From positions 1-42,148 of the forward strand of contig VBOT01000105.1 of the NCBI GenBank assembly GCA_005893225.1: a DNA stretch of 42,148 bases, read 5' to 3'. Made by a program: the position numbers and the translations under genes. Shown in pieces: positions 9,778 through 17,393 of this stretch; positions within the stretch are counted from its first letter, which is position 1; each line of letters starts with the position of its first letter. The DNA comes from Candidatus Eiseniibacteriota bacterium. Lineage in GTDB: Bacteria; Eisenbacteria; RBG-16-71-46. Below the pieces are notes generated by a model. It did no database searches. It had not been told where the DNA came from and worked only from the letters and a program-made list of their open reading frames with translations.

Positions 9778-10311
9778 CTAGTGGTGACACACCACGCAGT
9801 CCATCGTGGCCGGATGGACCGGATCGTCGAGCTTCTGCCGATGACAGCTCACGCACCAACCCATCTTGAGGGACGGGTATTGATACACCGCGGCCATCTC
9901 CTGCACCGGACCGTGGCAGCTCTGACATTCGATCCCGGCCCTGACGTGGCGCTTGTGATTGAACTTGACGTGGTCCGGGAGCCAGTAGACCTCGACCCAC
10001 GGCACCTGCTCGCCGCGCTGGAAGTAGCCGCTCAGCTTCTGGATCTCCGGCTTGTCCGCCGCCGCGATCTTGTGGCACCCCATGCAGGTACTCACCGGGG
10101 GCAGGTTCGCGATCGGCGATTTCTCGGCGCCGTAATGGCAATAGAGGCAGTTCATGCCGAGCTGCCCCGCGTGGATCTTGTGGCTGAAGTTGATGGGTTG
10201 CGTGGGTCCGCGGTTGAGGCCGAGCTGGACCGAGAACGACTGGGTGAACGCCGCGGTGCCTGCGGCGAGCACGATCAGGACGAGAGAAGCGAGGACGAGG
10301 GCTCGTTTCAT
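9778..10311 (-). CDS. actA: Alternative complex III pentahaem cytochrome c subunit ActA
   Basis: Five CXXCH motifs (CLYCH, CMGCH, CQSCH, CVSCH, CVVCH), signal anchor. Confidence 0.93.
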   Translation of the reverse strand: MKRALVLASLVLIVLAAGTAAFTQSFSVQLGLNRGPTQPINFSHKIHAGQLGMNCLYCHYGAEKSPIANLPPVSTCMGCHKIAAADKPEIQKLSGYFQRGEQVPWVEVYWLPDHVKFNHKRHVRAGIECQSCHGPVQEMAAVYQYPSLKMGWCVSCHRQKLDDPVHPATMDCVVCHH

Positions 10312-10322
10312 GGCCGGGGCGG

Positions 10323-10351
10323 AAACTAAGCAGGCATCCCGATGGTGTCAA
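10323..10351 (-). promoter_or_regulatory. Candidate sigma-70-type promoter of the act operon
   Basis: TTGACA (10351-10346), 17-nt spacer, TAGTTT (10328-10323), ending 12 nt before the actA ATG. Confidence 0.55.
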
Positions 10352-10518
10352 CCAGGATTGTCGCGCGCGCCCGGATCGGCTCGGCGCTCCGCGCGGGCCC
10401 GAGGGCCCGGCACGCGGATCGGGAGGGGCGCTGCCGGAGATGCTGCGAAACGAGCCGCGGGGAGCGGCCCGGAGACGATTACTGCTCTTCGCTGAAGCCC
10501 GCGAGGCGCGGGCCTGCG

Positions 10519-10941
10519 CTAGTCGCCGGTCGTGAGCACCAGGGACAGCGTCCCGTGGCTCCCGTAACCCTTCACGTTGTACGAGTACCCGAAGCCCGAG
10601 TCGGCGTAGCTTGTGATCCCCGCGCGGGCGGTGGGGTCGGCCGACGTGCTCGCCCGGTCCTCCCACGCGCGTCCCTCGCCGGTGGACCTCTCGAACGGGT
10701 TCCTGAAGCTCCCGAGGAGCAGGGGCGCCACGTCGCGAGCGTTGTCGGCGTAAGTGCTGTCGTTCCGCACCCGGAAGTCCTCGGCGGCGAGCTGGAAGGT
10801 GTGCATGTTGGACTTCACCGACGCCTCCCTGGCGCGGTTCTCCGAAGCCCGGTAGTTGGGGATCGCGATCGCGGCGAGCAGCCCGATGACCACCACGACG
10901 ATCATCAACTCGATGAGCGTGAATCCCTTCTCGTTCACCAC
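10519..10941 (-). CDS. Type IV pilin-like / pseudopilin with prepilin cleavage motif
   Basis: MVNEKGFTLIELMIVVVVIGLLAAIAIPNYRASENRAREASVKSNMHTFQLAAEDF. Confidence 0.92.
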   Translation of the reverse strand: MVNEKGFTLIELMIVVVVIGLLAAIAIPNYRASENRAREASVKSNMHTFQLAAEDFRVRNDSTYADNARDVAPLLLGSFRNPFERSTGEGRAWEDRASTSADPTARAGITSYADSGFGYSYNVKGYGSHGTLSLVLTTGD

Positions 10942-10971
10942 GTCGGCTCCCTCTGGGTTACCTCAAGACGA

Positions 10972-11000
10972 ACCCGTTCCGGCTCCGCGCCGGAACGGGT
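10972..11000 (-). promoter_or_regulatory. Perfect 12-bp stem-loop in the pilin leader
   Basis: ACCCGTTCCGGC-GCGGA-GCCGGAACGGGT, lying between the candidate promoter and the pilin start. Confidence 0.6.
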
Positions 11001-11042
11001 CGATCATCGCGTGGCCCGCGATTTCAACCCGCCCGCCGCAAC

Positions 11043-11057
11043 GCAACCCGTATGCCA
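11043..11057 (-). promoter_or_regulatory. Candidate sigma-54 promoter upstream of the pilin gene
   Basis: TGGCAT-ACGGG-TTGC matches the -24/-12 consensus TGGCAC-N5-TTGC with one change. Confidence 0.6.
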
Positions 11058-11202
11058 TGCTTCTCATGACTGGAAACGGAAGCAACGCCTTGTCGCTGCG
11101 CGAGCCTCACCGCGCGGCGCCCGCGGCCTTCCGTGCAGCATGCATGCCCTCGTGCGCGTTGGCGCTTCGACCGCCAGCCGACGCGCCCGTCATGGTTTTC
11201 GG

Positions 11203-11928
11203 TCAGGCCGCCTGACCGGAGGCGACCCCTTCGCTCGCCGGCCGAGAATCGACGCTCCGCCGGTATCCCTCCCGGGCGATCATCAGCGGAAGGACGAACC
11301 AGGGGATGACCGCGATCCCGAGCCTCGCGCCGGCCATCGCGACTCCGTACCCGAGCGCGAGAACGGTCCCGCTGGCCAGGATCTCGAACCGGCTGCCGAA
11401 GTTCACGCGCCACGCATGCGCGGGGGACACGCCCTGGCTTGCCGCAATGACGATCGAGACCGCTCCCCGGTTCACCACGTAGTAGCAGACCGCCGCCAGG
11501 AGGACCGGCAGGAGCCTCGCCTCCGAACCCGGGGTGCCCAGTATCCCCCGCCCCGCTCCCCCAGCGTGGAGGGCCATCGACCCCGCCGCGATCGAGAGGG
11601 CCGTCTGGGCTGCGTTGAAAAACGCCCGCACCGGCGGCTTGCGCACCACCAGCAGCTCGGCCAGCAGCACCGAGGAGGCGGCGGCGATCATCGCCGGCCC
11701 GCGATCGAGAACCAGCAGGGCGGCGAAGTTGAAGCACGCTCCCATGCTCACCGTCGCCCGGTCGAGCGGCAGGCGGAACCAGAGGAGCTCCCCCGCCAGG
11801 CAGGCGACGCACCAGAACACCACCCCGGCCGGCGGCACTCCCTTCATCGACCCGGCGAGGCCGAGCGCGGCGAGGAGCACCGTGACCGCCACCACGACGT
11901 GGGTTCGGATTCGAGCATCGCGGCTCAT
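11203..11928 (-). CDS. Multi-TM membrane protein resembling an N-terminal sensor module of HD-GYP/GGDEF proteins, without an output domain
   Basis: Several hydrophobic helices; FWCVACLAGELLWFRLPLDRATVSMGACFNFAALLVLDRGPAMIAAASSVLLAELLVVRKPPVRAFFNAAQTALSIAAG; ends after the TM region. Confidence 0.55.
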   Translation of the reverse strand: MSRDARIRTHVVVAVTVLLAALGLAGSMKGVPPAGVVFWCVACLAGELLWFRLPLDRATVSMGACFNFAALLVLDRGPAMIAAASSVLLAELLVVRKPPVRAFFNAAQTALSIAAGSMALHAGGAGRGILGTPGSEARLLPVLLAAVCYYVVNRGAVSIVIAASQGVSPAHAWRVNFGSRFEILASGTVLALGYGVAMAGARLGIAVIPWFVLPLMIAREGYRRSVDSRPASEGVASGQAA

Positions 11929-11979
11929 CGGCTCACCTCGGCGAGCGAGGCGGCGAGGGCCCGCCGGCCGGGCGAGAGC

Positions 11980-12498
11980 TCACCAGCCCGCGCGTCCGGC
12001 GCTGTACTTGGAGAAGTGCCAGAGCAGCGCGCTGCGAGTGCTCCCGGCCAGGGTGGAGGGGACGACTCGCCACACCTTGGCGCCCGGGTCCCACCAGTAG
12101 ATGTCCGAGGCTTGGGCGTCGGTCGTGGACTTGAAGGTGCAGAAGAGAGTCGCCGGCACCTTGAACGACTTGAGGGCGGCCGGCGAGATGTTGAGATCGC
12201 ACTGGGCGACCGTGGGGTCGGGGATGCTGATCGTGACCGTGCCGGTGCCGCTGAACGCTCCCGCCGGGATCAGCACCTTCCACGGCCCGACCTGGACCGT
12301 CCCCCCCACCAGCCCGTTGATGATGCCCGTGGCCAGGAGCGGCGAGCCGGTGACGCCGGCCGGCTGGAGCCAGGATGTCTTGGCGGGCTCGAGGCTGACG
12401 CGCGAGGGAGGCGGGGGACCGAGGGGGGCACTCGAGCATCCGGTCAGAAGCGAGATCGCGGCGAGCGGGGCGACAAGGAAGCGGGGGTTGAGTCTCAT
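11980..12498 (-). CDS. Lipoprotein with ZU5-like beta domain
   Basis: MRLNPRFLVAPLAAISLLTGC lipobox; VGPWKVLIPAGAFSGTGTVTISIPDPT resembles ZU5-type repeats. Confidence 0.6.
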   Translation of the reverse strand: MRLNPRFLVAPLAAISLLTGCSSAPLGPPPPSRVSLEPAKTSWLQPAGVTGSPLLATGIINGLVGGTVQVGPWKVLIPAGAFSGTGTVTISIPDPTVAQCDLNISPAALKSFKVPATLFCTFKSTTDAQASDIYWWDPGAKVWRVVPSTLAGSTRSALLWHFSKYSAGRAGW

Positions 12499-12787
12499 GG
12501 CGTTCCTCGAATGGTGCATTCCCTTGCGAACCGCGCGCGGTGGCTCTGCGCCTCTCGAAGCCCGCCGGCGCGACTCCCGGGCTTCGTTTGAGTCGCAGCG
12601 CACCGGGCGTGCCCGGCATGCGGGGGCCGGCGCCCGGCCGTCCGGTGACGGTCGCTCAACGGGTTAGCCGCGGAGGCGAGTAGGGGAAGGTCGTGATCGT
12701 TCGCGGCGCAACGCCTGCAACGGCGGGTCGCAATCCGAGGCTGCGGGATTCCCCGCATCGCCTGCGCGGATCCACCCGGCTGGGTTC

Positions 12788-14248
12788 TTACTTCTTGCCC
12801 GGCCTCACGATCTTCAGCACCTGGCCGGCCGAGACGGGCTCGTCCCCCTCGGCGTTGTTGAGGATCTCGGTGTCCTCGAGGCTCAGGGCCTGGGGCCCGA
12901 GCCGAGGCACGACCTCCCCGAAGGTGCCCGACTCGGAAAGCGTCACCACATGGACGCGATCGGGCGTGGCGGCCAGGCGCCTGGCGTCGGCGAGCCCGCG
13001 GAACGAGCGCGCGCTCGCCAGGATCGCGCCTTCGAGCACGTCGCCGGGCTGGGTGCTTCTCCCCACGATCTCGAACATCCGATCCGCCTTGCGCACGAAC
13101 GCCCCCGCGAACGTGCCCTGCCCGCCCCCCTGGAGGTCGACCAGCAGGCGCCCGGCCCACGCCGGGAAGCCACCAATGGTCTCCGGCTCCCCTCGCGCGG
13201 TGGCGACCTTCCCGCCTCGCTCGAGGCTCGCCACGTACTCCGAGGGAGACTGTTCCCCGGCCTCGGCCAGCGTGAGCTGCATCCCGGCACGCTGGTCGGG
13301 CTCCACCGCCGCCACCGCCTCGTGCCCGTTCTGGGTTTTCCAGCCGCTCGGGAAGACCATCTCGAAGCCCAGTTCGGGATGGTAGAAGTGGCCGCCCTCG
13401 AAGTAGCCGTGCCGCGGGTCGTCGCCGAAGACGACGCCCTCGAGCCTCTGAACGTGGGCCTTGTTGCGGATCAGGAGCCCGGTCTTGCCGGCGGCGGCCT
13501 GCCGGGCCAGTTCGCTGGTGCGCTGCTCGCGGTCACCGGGGTCGGGATGGGTGGATAGGAACGCCGGCATGCGCTGGCCCGACCGCTCGCTCACCCGCTT
13601 GAGCACGGCGTAGGTCGAGGGAATCTCGCGCGGGTCGTAGCCGGCCTTGGTCGCGTATTCCACGCCGAGCTGATCGGCCTGGGTCTCGTCGTCGCGGCTG
13701 TACTTGAGGAAGATGATCCCGAGCGCGCTCTGGGCGGCGTCGCTGTAGCGGCGGAATCCCTCCGAGACGATTCCCGCCACGCCGAGCCCCAGCCCCGCGA
13801 TCTGCTGCTGCGTGATGCGCTGAGCGGTATGGCGCGCGGTGACGTGGCCGATCTCGTGTCCCAGCACGCCGGCGAGCTGCGCCTCGGAGTTCAGGTGCGC
13901 GATGATCCCGCGCGTGATGTAGATGTATCCGCCGGGCATCGCGAAGGCGTTCACGGTCGGATCGTCGAGCAGCGTGAAGTGCCATTCCAGATCCGGGAGG
14001 TGCGACACCTTCGCGAGCCGGTGGCCGACGCTGTCGACGTAGGCCTGGAGCTGCGGGTCCTGGTAGACGCCGTACTCCTTGAGGACCGCCGGGTATCCCT
14101 CGCGCCCGATCTGGAGCTCCTGGGCGGGGCTGACGAGCGAGAACTCCCGCCGCCCCGAGACCGGATTGGTCGCGCACCCGGCGAGGCCGAGCAGGGCGGC
14201 GGCGAGCGCGAGCGTCCGGGTCCGGTGCGTGGGGGTTCCCGGGCTCAA
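12788..14248 (-). CDS. M48 family metalloprotease, lipoprotein (BepA/YfgC-like)
   Basis: LAGC lipobox, NPVSGRREFSLVSPAQELQIGREGY, LGHEIGHVTARH (HEXXH), NAFAMPGGYIYITRG; TTG start overlaps the upstream stop (TTGA). Confidence 0.9.
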   Translation of the reverse strand: MSPGTPTHRTRTLALAAALLGLAGCATNPVSGRREFSLVSPAQELQIGREGYPAVLKEYGVYQDPQLQAYVDSVGHRLAKVSHLPDLEWHFTLLDDPTVNAFAMPGGYIYITRGIIAHLNSEAQLAGVLGHEIGHVTARHTAQRITQQQIAGLGLGVAGIVSEGFRRYSDAAQSALGIIFLKYSRDDETQADQLGVEYATKAGYDPREIPSTYAVLKRVSERSGQRMPAFLSTHPDPGDREQRTSELARQAAAGKTGLLIRNKAHVQRLEGVVFGDDPRHGYFEGGHFYHPELGFEMVFPSGWKTQNGHEAVAAVEPDQRAGMQLTLAEAGEQSPSEYVASLERGGKVATARGEPETIGGFPAWAGRLLVDLQGGGQGTFAGAFVRKADRMFEIVGRSTQPGDVLEGAILASARSFRGLADARRLAATPDRVHVVTLSESGTFGEVVPRLGPQALSLEDTEILNNAEGDEPVSAGQVLKIVRPGKK

Positions 14249-15765
14249 TAGCGCGGCACGCTCGGATCGACCTCGCGCGACCACGAGTCGATCCCGCCGC
14301 GCAGGTTCTTGAGCTTGCGAAAGCCGGCCTGGCGCAGCATCTGGAGCGCCCTCATGCTGCGCTGGCCGTGATGGCAGTGCAGCACGATCTCGCGACTGCT
14401 GTCGAGCTCGCTCATGCGCTCCGGCAGGTGATGGAGCGGGATCAGCGTCGAGCCGGGGATGCGCGCGATCTCGTACTCGTGAGGCTCGCGCACGTCGATC
14501 AGCGTGAAGTCCTCGCCACCGGCACGCTGGGCCTCCAGCTCGCGCACGCCGATCTCCCAGTCGGCCGCCTCGGCCCCGGCCTGCTCCTCGGGAGCGATGC
14601 CGCAGAACGCCTGGTAGTCGATGAGCTCCTTGATGCTCGGCCGCTCGCCGCACAGCGGGCACTCGGGGTCCTTCCGCAGCGTGAGTTCCCGGAAGCGCAG
14701 GGCGAGCGCGTCGAAGAGCAGCAACCGGCCGATCAGGCTCTCGCCCACGCCGAGGATGAGCTTGATGGTCTCGATCCCCTGGATCACGCCGATCACGCCC
14801 GGCAGCACGCCGAGCACCCCCCCCTCGGCGCACGAGGGCACGAGCCCGGGCGGCGGAGGATCGGGATAGAGGCAGCGGTAGCAGGGGCCGCGGCGCGCGT
14901 CGAACACGCTCGCCTGTCCTTCGAAGCGGAAGATGCTGCCGTAGACGTTGGGCTTGCCGAGCAGCGTGCACGCGTCGTTCACCAGGTAGCGGGTCGGGAA
15001 GTTGTCGGTGCCGTCGACCACCACGTCGAAGGGCCGGAGGATGTCGAGGGCGTTCTCGCTGGTGAGCCGCACCTCGTGCGCCTCCACCCGGACGTGGGGA
15101 TTGAGGTCGGACAGCCGCGCGGCCGCGGAGTCGAGCTTCGGCTGTCCCACGCTCGAGGTGCCGTGCAGGATCTGGCGCTGGAGATTGCTCTCCTCGACGC
15201 GATCGAAGTCCACGAGGCCGATGCGCCCCACACCGGCGGCCGCGAGGTAGAGCGCGAGCGGGGAGCCGAGCCCGCCGGCGCCCACCACCAGCACGCTCGC
15301 CGCCTTGAGCTTGCGCTGCCCCTCGAGCCCGACCTCGGGGAGGATGAGATGGCGGCCGTAGCGCAGCAGCTCCTCCGGACCGAGCGGCGGCAGGCCGTCT
15401 TCCCCGGTCGCCCAGGCGGGCGGCGCGGGCCCGCGGCGCGCGCCCGGCACGGTGGCGCTCTGCGAGCGCCCGCCTTCCCCCTGCGACCCTCCCGCGATGC
15501 TGGGCACGATCGACACCGTGTCGGAGGAGGAGAGCGGCGTCTCCTCGCCCTGGAGGTGCCTCACGTCCTCCTCGTTCCGGTAGACGTTGACGTAGCGCCT
15601 GAGCCGCCCGCTCTCGTCGAACAGGTGGCGGCGGAGCTGATCGTGGCGCGCCACCAGCTCGCGCAACGCCTCGCCCACCGTCGCGGCCTCGATCTCGACC
15701 ACGCTCTGCTGCGCCACGTACGGCCGGAGCGGGGTCGGTATGTGAACTCGGGTACGGGTCTTCAT
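14245..15765 (-). CDS. Fusion: CysO/MoaD-like sulfur carrier domain + ThiF/MoeB-type adenylyltransferase (E1-like) + C-terminal rhodanese
   Basis: IPTPLRPYVAQQSVVEIEAATVGEALRELV..RYVNVYRNEEDVRHLQGEETPLSSSDTVSIVPSIAGG (CysO-like), RYGRHLILPEVGLEGQRKLKAASVLVVGAGGLGSPLALYLAAAGVGRIGLVDFD..NLQRQILH (MoeB), CxxC pairs CYRC/CPLC, rhodanese FTLIDVREPHEYEIARIPGS..IVLHCHHGQRS. Confidence 0.93.
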   Translation of the reverse strand: MKTRTRVHIPTPLRPYVAQQSVVEIEAATVGEALRELVARHDQLRRHLFDESGRLRRYVNVYRNEEDVRHLQGEETPLSSSDTVSIVPSIAGGSQGEGGRSQSATVPGARRGPAPPAWATGEDGLPPLGPEELLRYGRHLILPEVGLEGQRKLKAASVLVVGAGGLGSPLALYLAAAGVGRIGLVDFDRVEESNLQRQILHGTSSVGQPKLDSAAARLSDLNPHVRVEAHEVRLTSENALDILRPFDVVVDGTDNFPTRYLVNDACTLLGKPNVYGSIFRFEGQASVFDARRGPCYRCLYPDPPPPGLVPSCAEGGVLGVLPGVIGVIQGIETIKLILGVGESLIGRLLLFDALALRFRELTLRKDPECPLCGERPSIKELIDYQAFCGIAPEEQAGAEAADWEIGVRELEAQRAGGEDFTLIDVREPHEYEIARIPGSTLIPLHHLPERMSELDSSREIVLHCHHGQRSMRALQMLRQAGFRKLKNLRGGIDSWSREVDPSVPRY

Positions 15766-16244
15766 CGACCATCGACTCCACCCCGCGCCGGGGAGGGCAC
15801 TCGCGCCAGCGGGTCCGCCTCGGGCAGGATCTCCAGCGTTTCGGGCTCGAACGCGGAGCGGTCCTCGGCCAGCCGCCAGGACCTCGAGTCGGCGGCCCGG
15901 CCACGCTCCACGCTCACGATCAGATACGAATAAAAGGGCCACGCGTTCTCCAGGTCGAAGGCGGAGGGGCGAGCCGGGTGATCGGGGTGCGAGTGGAAGA
16001 ACCCGACCACGTCGAGCCCCGCGGCCCTCGCCTCCTTCTCGGCGGCCAGGAACTGCTCCGGCGCGATCAGGTACCGGTTGTGGCGCGAGTCCTCGCGGCG
16101 GTTCTCGAACGGGATCGCGCGCTCGACCTCGCGCGCCCCGCCGAGGTCCCTGCCCACCAGCACGCCGCAGCCCTCCTCGGGATAGGCGCGGCACAGCTCG
16201 GCGTGGATCTCCACGGCCAAGCTCGCGCGCAGCCGCAGGCTCAT
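15762..16244 (-). CDS. JAMM/MPN+ metalloprotease, Mec-like
   Basis: PEEGCGVLVG..VVGFFHSHPDHPARPSAFDLENAW (HxH-x10-D JAMM motif); ATGA overlaps on both sides. Confidence 0.92.
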   Translation of the reverse strand: MSLRLRASLAVEIHAELCRAYPEEGCGVLVGRDLGGAREVERAIPFENRREDSRHNRYLIAPEQFLAAEKEARAAGLDVVGFFHSHPDHPARPSAFDLENAWPFYSYLIVSVERGRAADSRSWRLAEDRSAFEPETLEILPEADPLARVPSPARGGVDGR

Positions 16245-17200
16245 GCCCCCTCCCCCCACAGCGGATCATCCAGGTAACGCTCGGCCCCGTCCGGCAGGAT
16301 CGCCACCACCGTGCCGCGCTCGAGCTCGCGCGCCACGCGCTCGGCGGCCGCCAGCGCCGCCCCCGCCGACCAGCCGATCAGGAGCCCGAGGCGCGCCTGG
16401 CGCTTCGCCATGTCGATCGCGTCCTCGCTCGTCACCTCGAGCGTGCGCTGGTGGGCACCCGGGTCGTAGATCGCGGGCACCATGCAGCTCGCCAGGTGCT
16501 TGAGCCCTTCCAGCGCATGGTACGGCGAATCCGGCTGAACCGCGACCACCTCCAGCTCGGGCCTGAGCTCGCGCAGGCGGCGCGCCGTGCCGACCAGCGT
16601 CCCCGAGGTCCCGATCCCGGCGACCAGGTGCGTCACGCGGCCCTCGGTCTGGGCCCAGACCTCGGCGGCGGTGGTGCGGTAGTGCGCCTGCCAGTTGGCC
16701 GGGTTCGAGTACTGGTCGGGATAGAAGTAGCGGTCGGGCTCCTCGGCCACCATGCGCCGCGCCTCGCGAATCGCGCCGTCGGTGCCCTCCATGGGGCTCG
16801 TGAGCACGAGCTCGGCCCCGAACGCCTCGATCACGCGCAGCCGGCGCGCGCTGGCGTTGGCCGGCACGCACAGGCGCACGCGCAGCCCGCGCGCGGCGCC
16901 GATCCAGGCGTAGGCGATGCCGGTGTTCCCGGAGGTGGCGTCGATCAGGATCTTGTCCCGGGTCAGCGCCCCCGAGCGCTCCCCGGCCTGGACCATGCCC
17001 CAGGCTGCGCGATCTTTGACCGATCCGCCGGGATTGAACCACTCGGCCTTGCCGGACACCTCGACCCGCCCGGGCACCTCCCGGAGGCCGCCGATCGGCA
17101 GCAGCGGGGTGTCCCCGATCAGGTCAGTGAGAGCCGGAGAACCGAGAATGGAGTCAGGAGCGCGAACGTCCATAGATCGTGGGAGGGTGATGTCACTCAT
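16241..17200 (-). CDS. cysM: PLP-dependent cysteine synthase (CysM/O-phosphoserine sulfhydrylase-like)
   Basis: LIGDTPLLPIGGL..KAEWFNPGGSVKDRAAWGMV..DATSGNTGIAYAWIGAARG..GIGTSGTLVGTARRLRE; adjacency to JAMM and CysO-like genes. Confidence 0.9.
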   Translation of the reverse strand: MSDITLPRSMDVRAPDSILGSPALTDLIGDTPLLPIGGLREVPGRVEVSGKAEWFNPGGSVKDRAAWGMVQAGERSGALTRDKILIDATSGNTGIAYAWIGAARGLRVRLCVPANASARRLRVIEAFGAELVLTSPMEGTDGAIREARRMVAEEPDRYFYPDQYSNPANWQAHYRTTAAEVWAQTEGRVTHLVAGIGTSGTLVGTARRLRELRPELEVVAVQPDSPYHALEGLKHLASCMVPAIYDPGAHQRTLEVTSEDAIDMAKRQARLGLLIGWSAGAALAAAERVARELERGTVVAILPDGAERYLDDPLWGEGA

Positions 17201-17360
17201 TATGGATGCGAAGGACGGCCCTGCGTTCGGTCCAGAATACTCCAACACCCCGGGAAGGCGCCCGCCGGGACTCGCGATCGCGGCGCGGGCCCGGGGGCGT
17301 GCCCGGTTCTCCGGCATTCCCGAGCGCGTCGCGGCCGCCGCTCTCCCGGCTCTCGACTGG

Positions 17361-17374
17361 CGGTTCGCGAACCG
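17361..17374. promoter_or_regulatory. Perfect 14-bp palindrome upstream of glk (candidate operator)
   Basis: CGGTTCGCGAACCG, 19 bp upstream of the glk start. Confidence 0.4.
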
Positions 17375-17393
17375 TTCGGGCTAGCATGCGCGC

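Noticed and set aside
7116-9869. 917-aa plus-strand ORF opposite actB
   Set aside because: Antisense to a clear ActB gene; Arg/Gly/His/Pro-rich low-complexity translation typical of spurious ORFs in GC-rich DNA.
15440-15520. Programmed frameshift at GGGGGAA after the CysO-like AGG to release free carrier
   Set aside because: Neither alternative frame has a nearby stop, so it would not create a free C-terminal diglycine.
14249-15904. N-terminal extension of the M48 protease ORF (1038 aa)
   Set aside because: Out-of-frame overlap of the E1 fusion gene; the lipoprotein signal begins near 14248.
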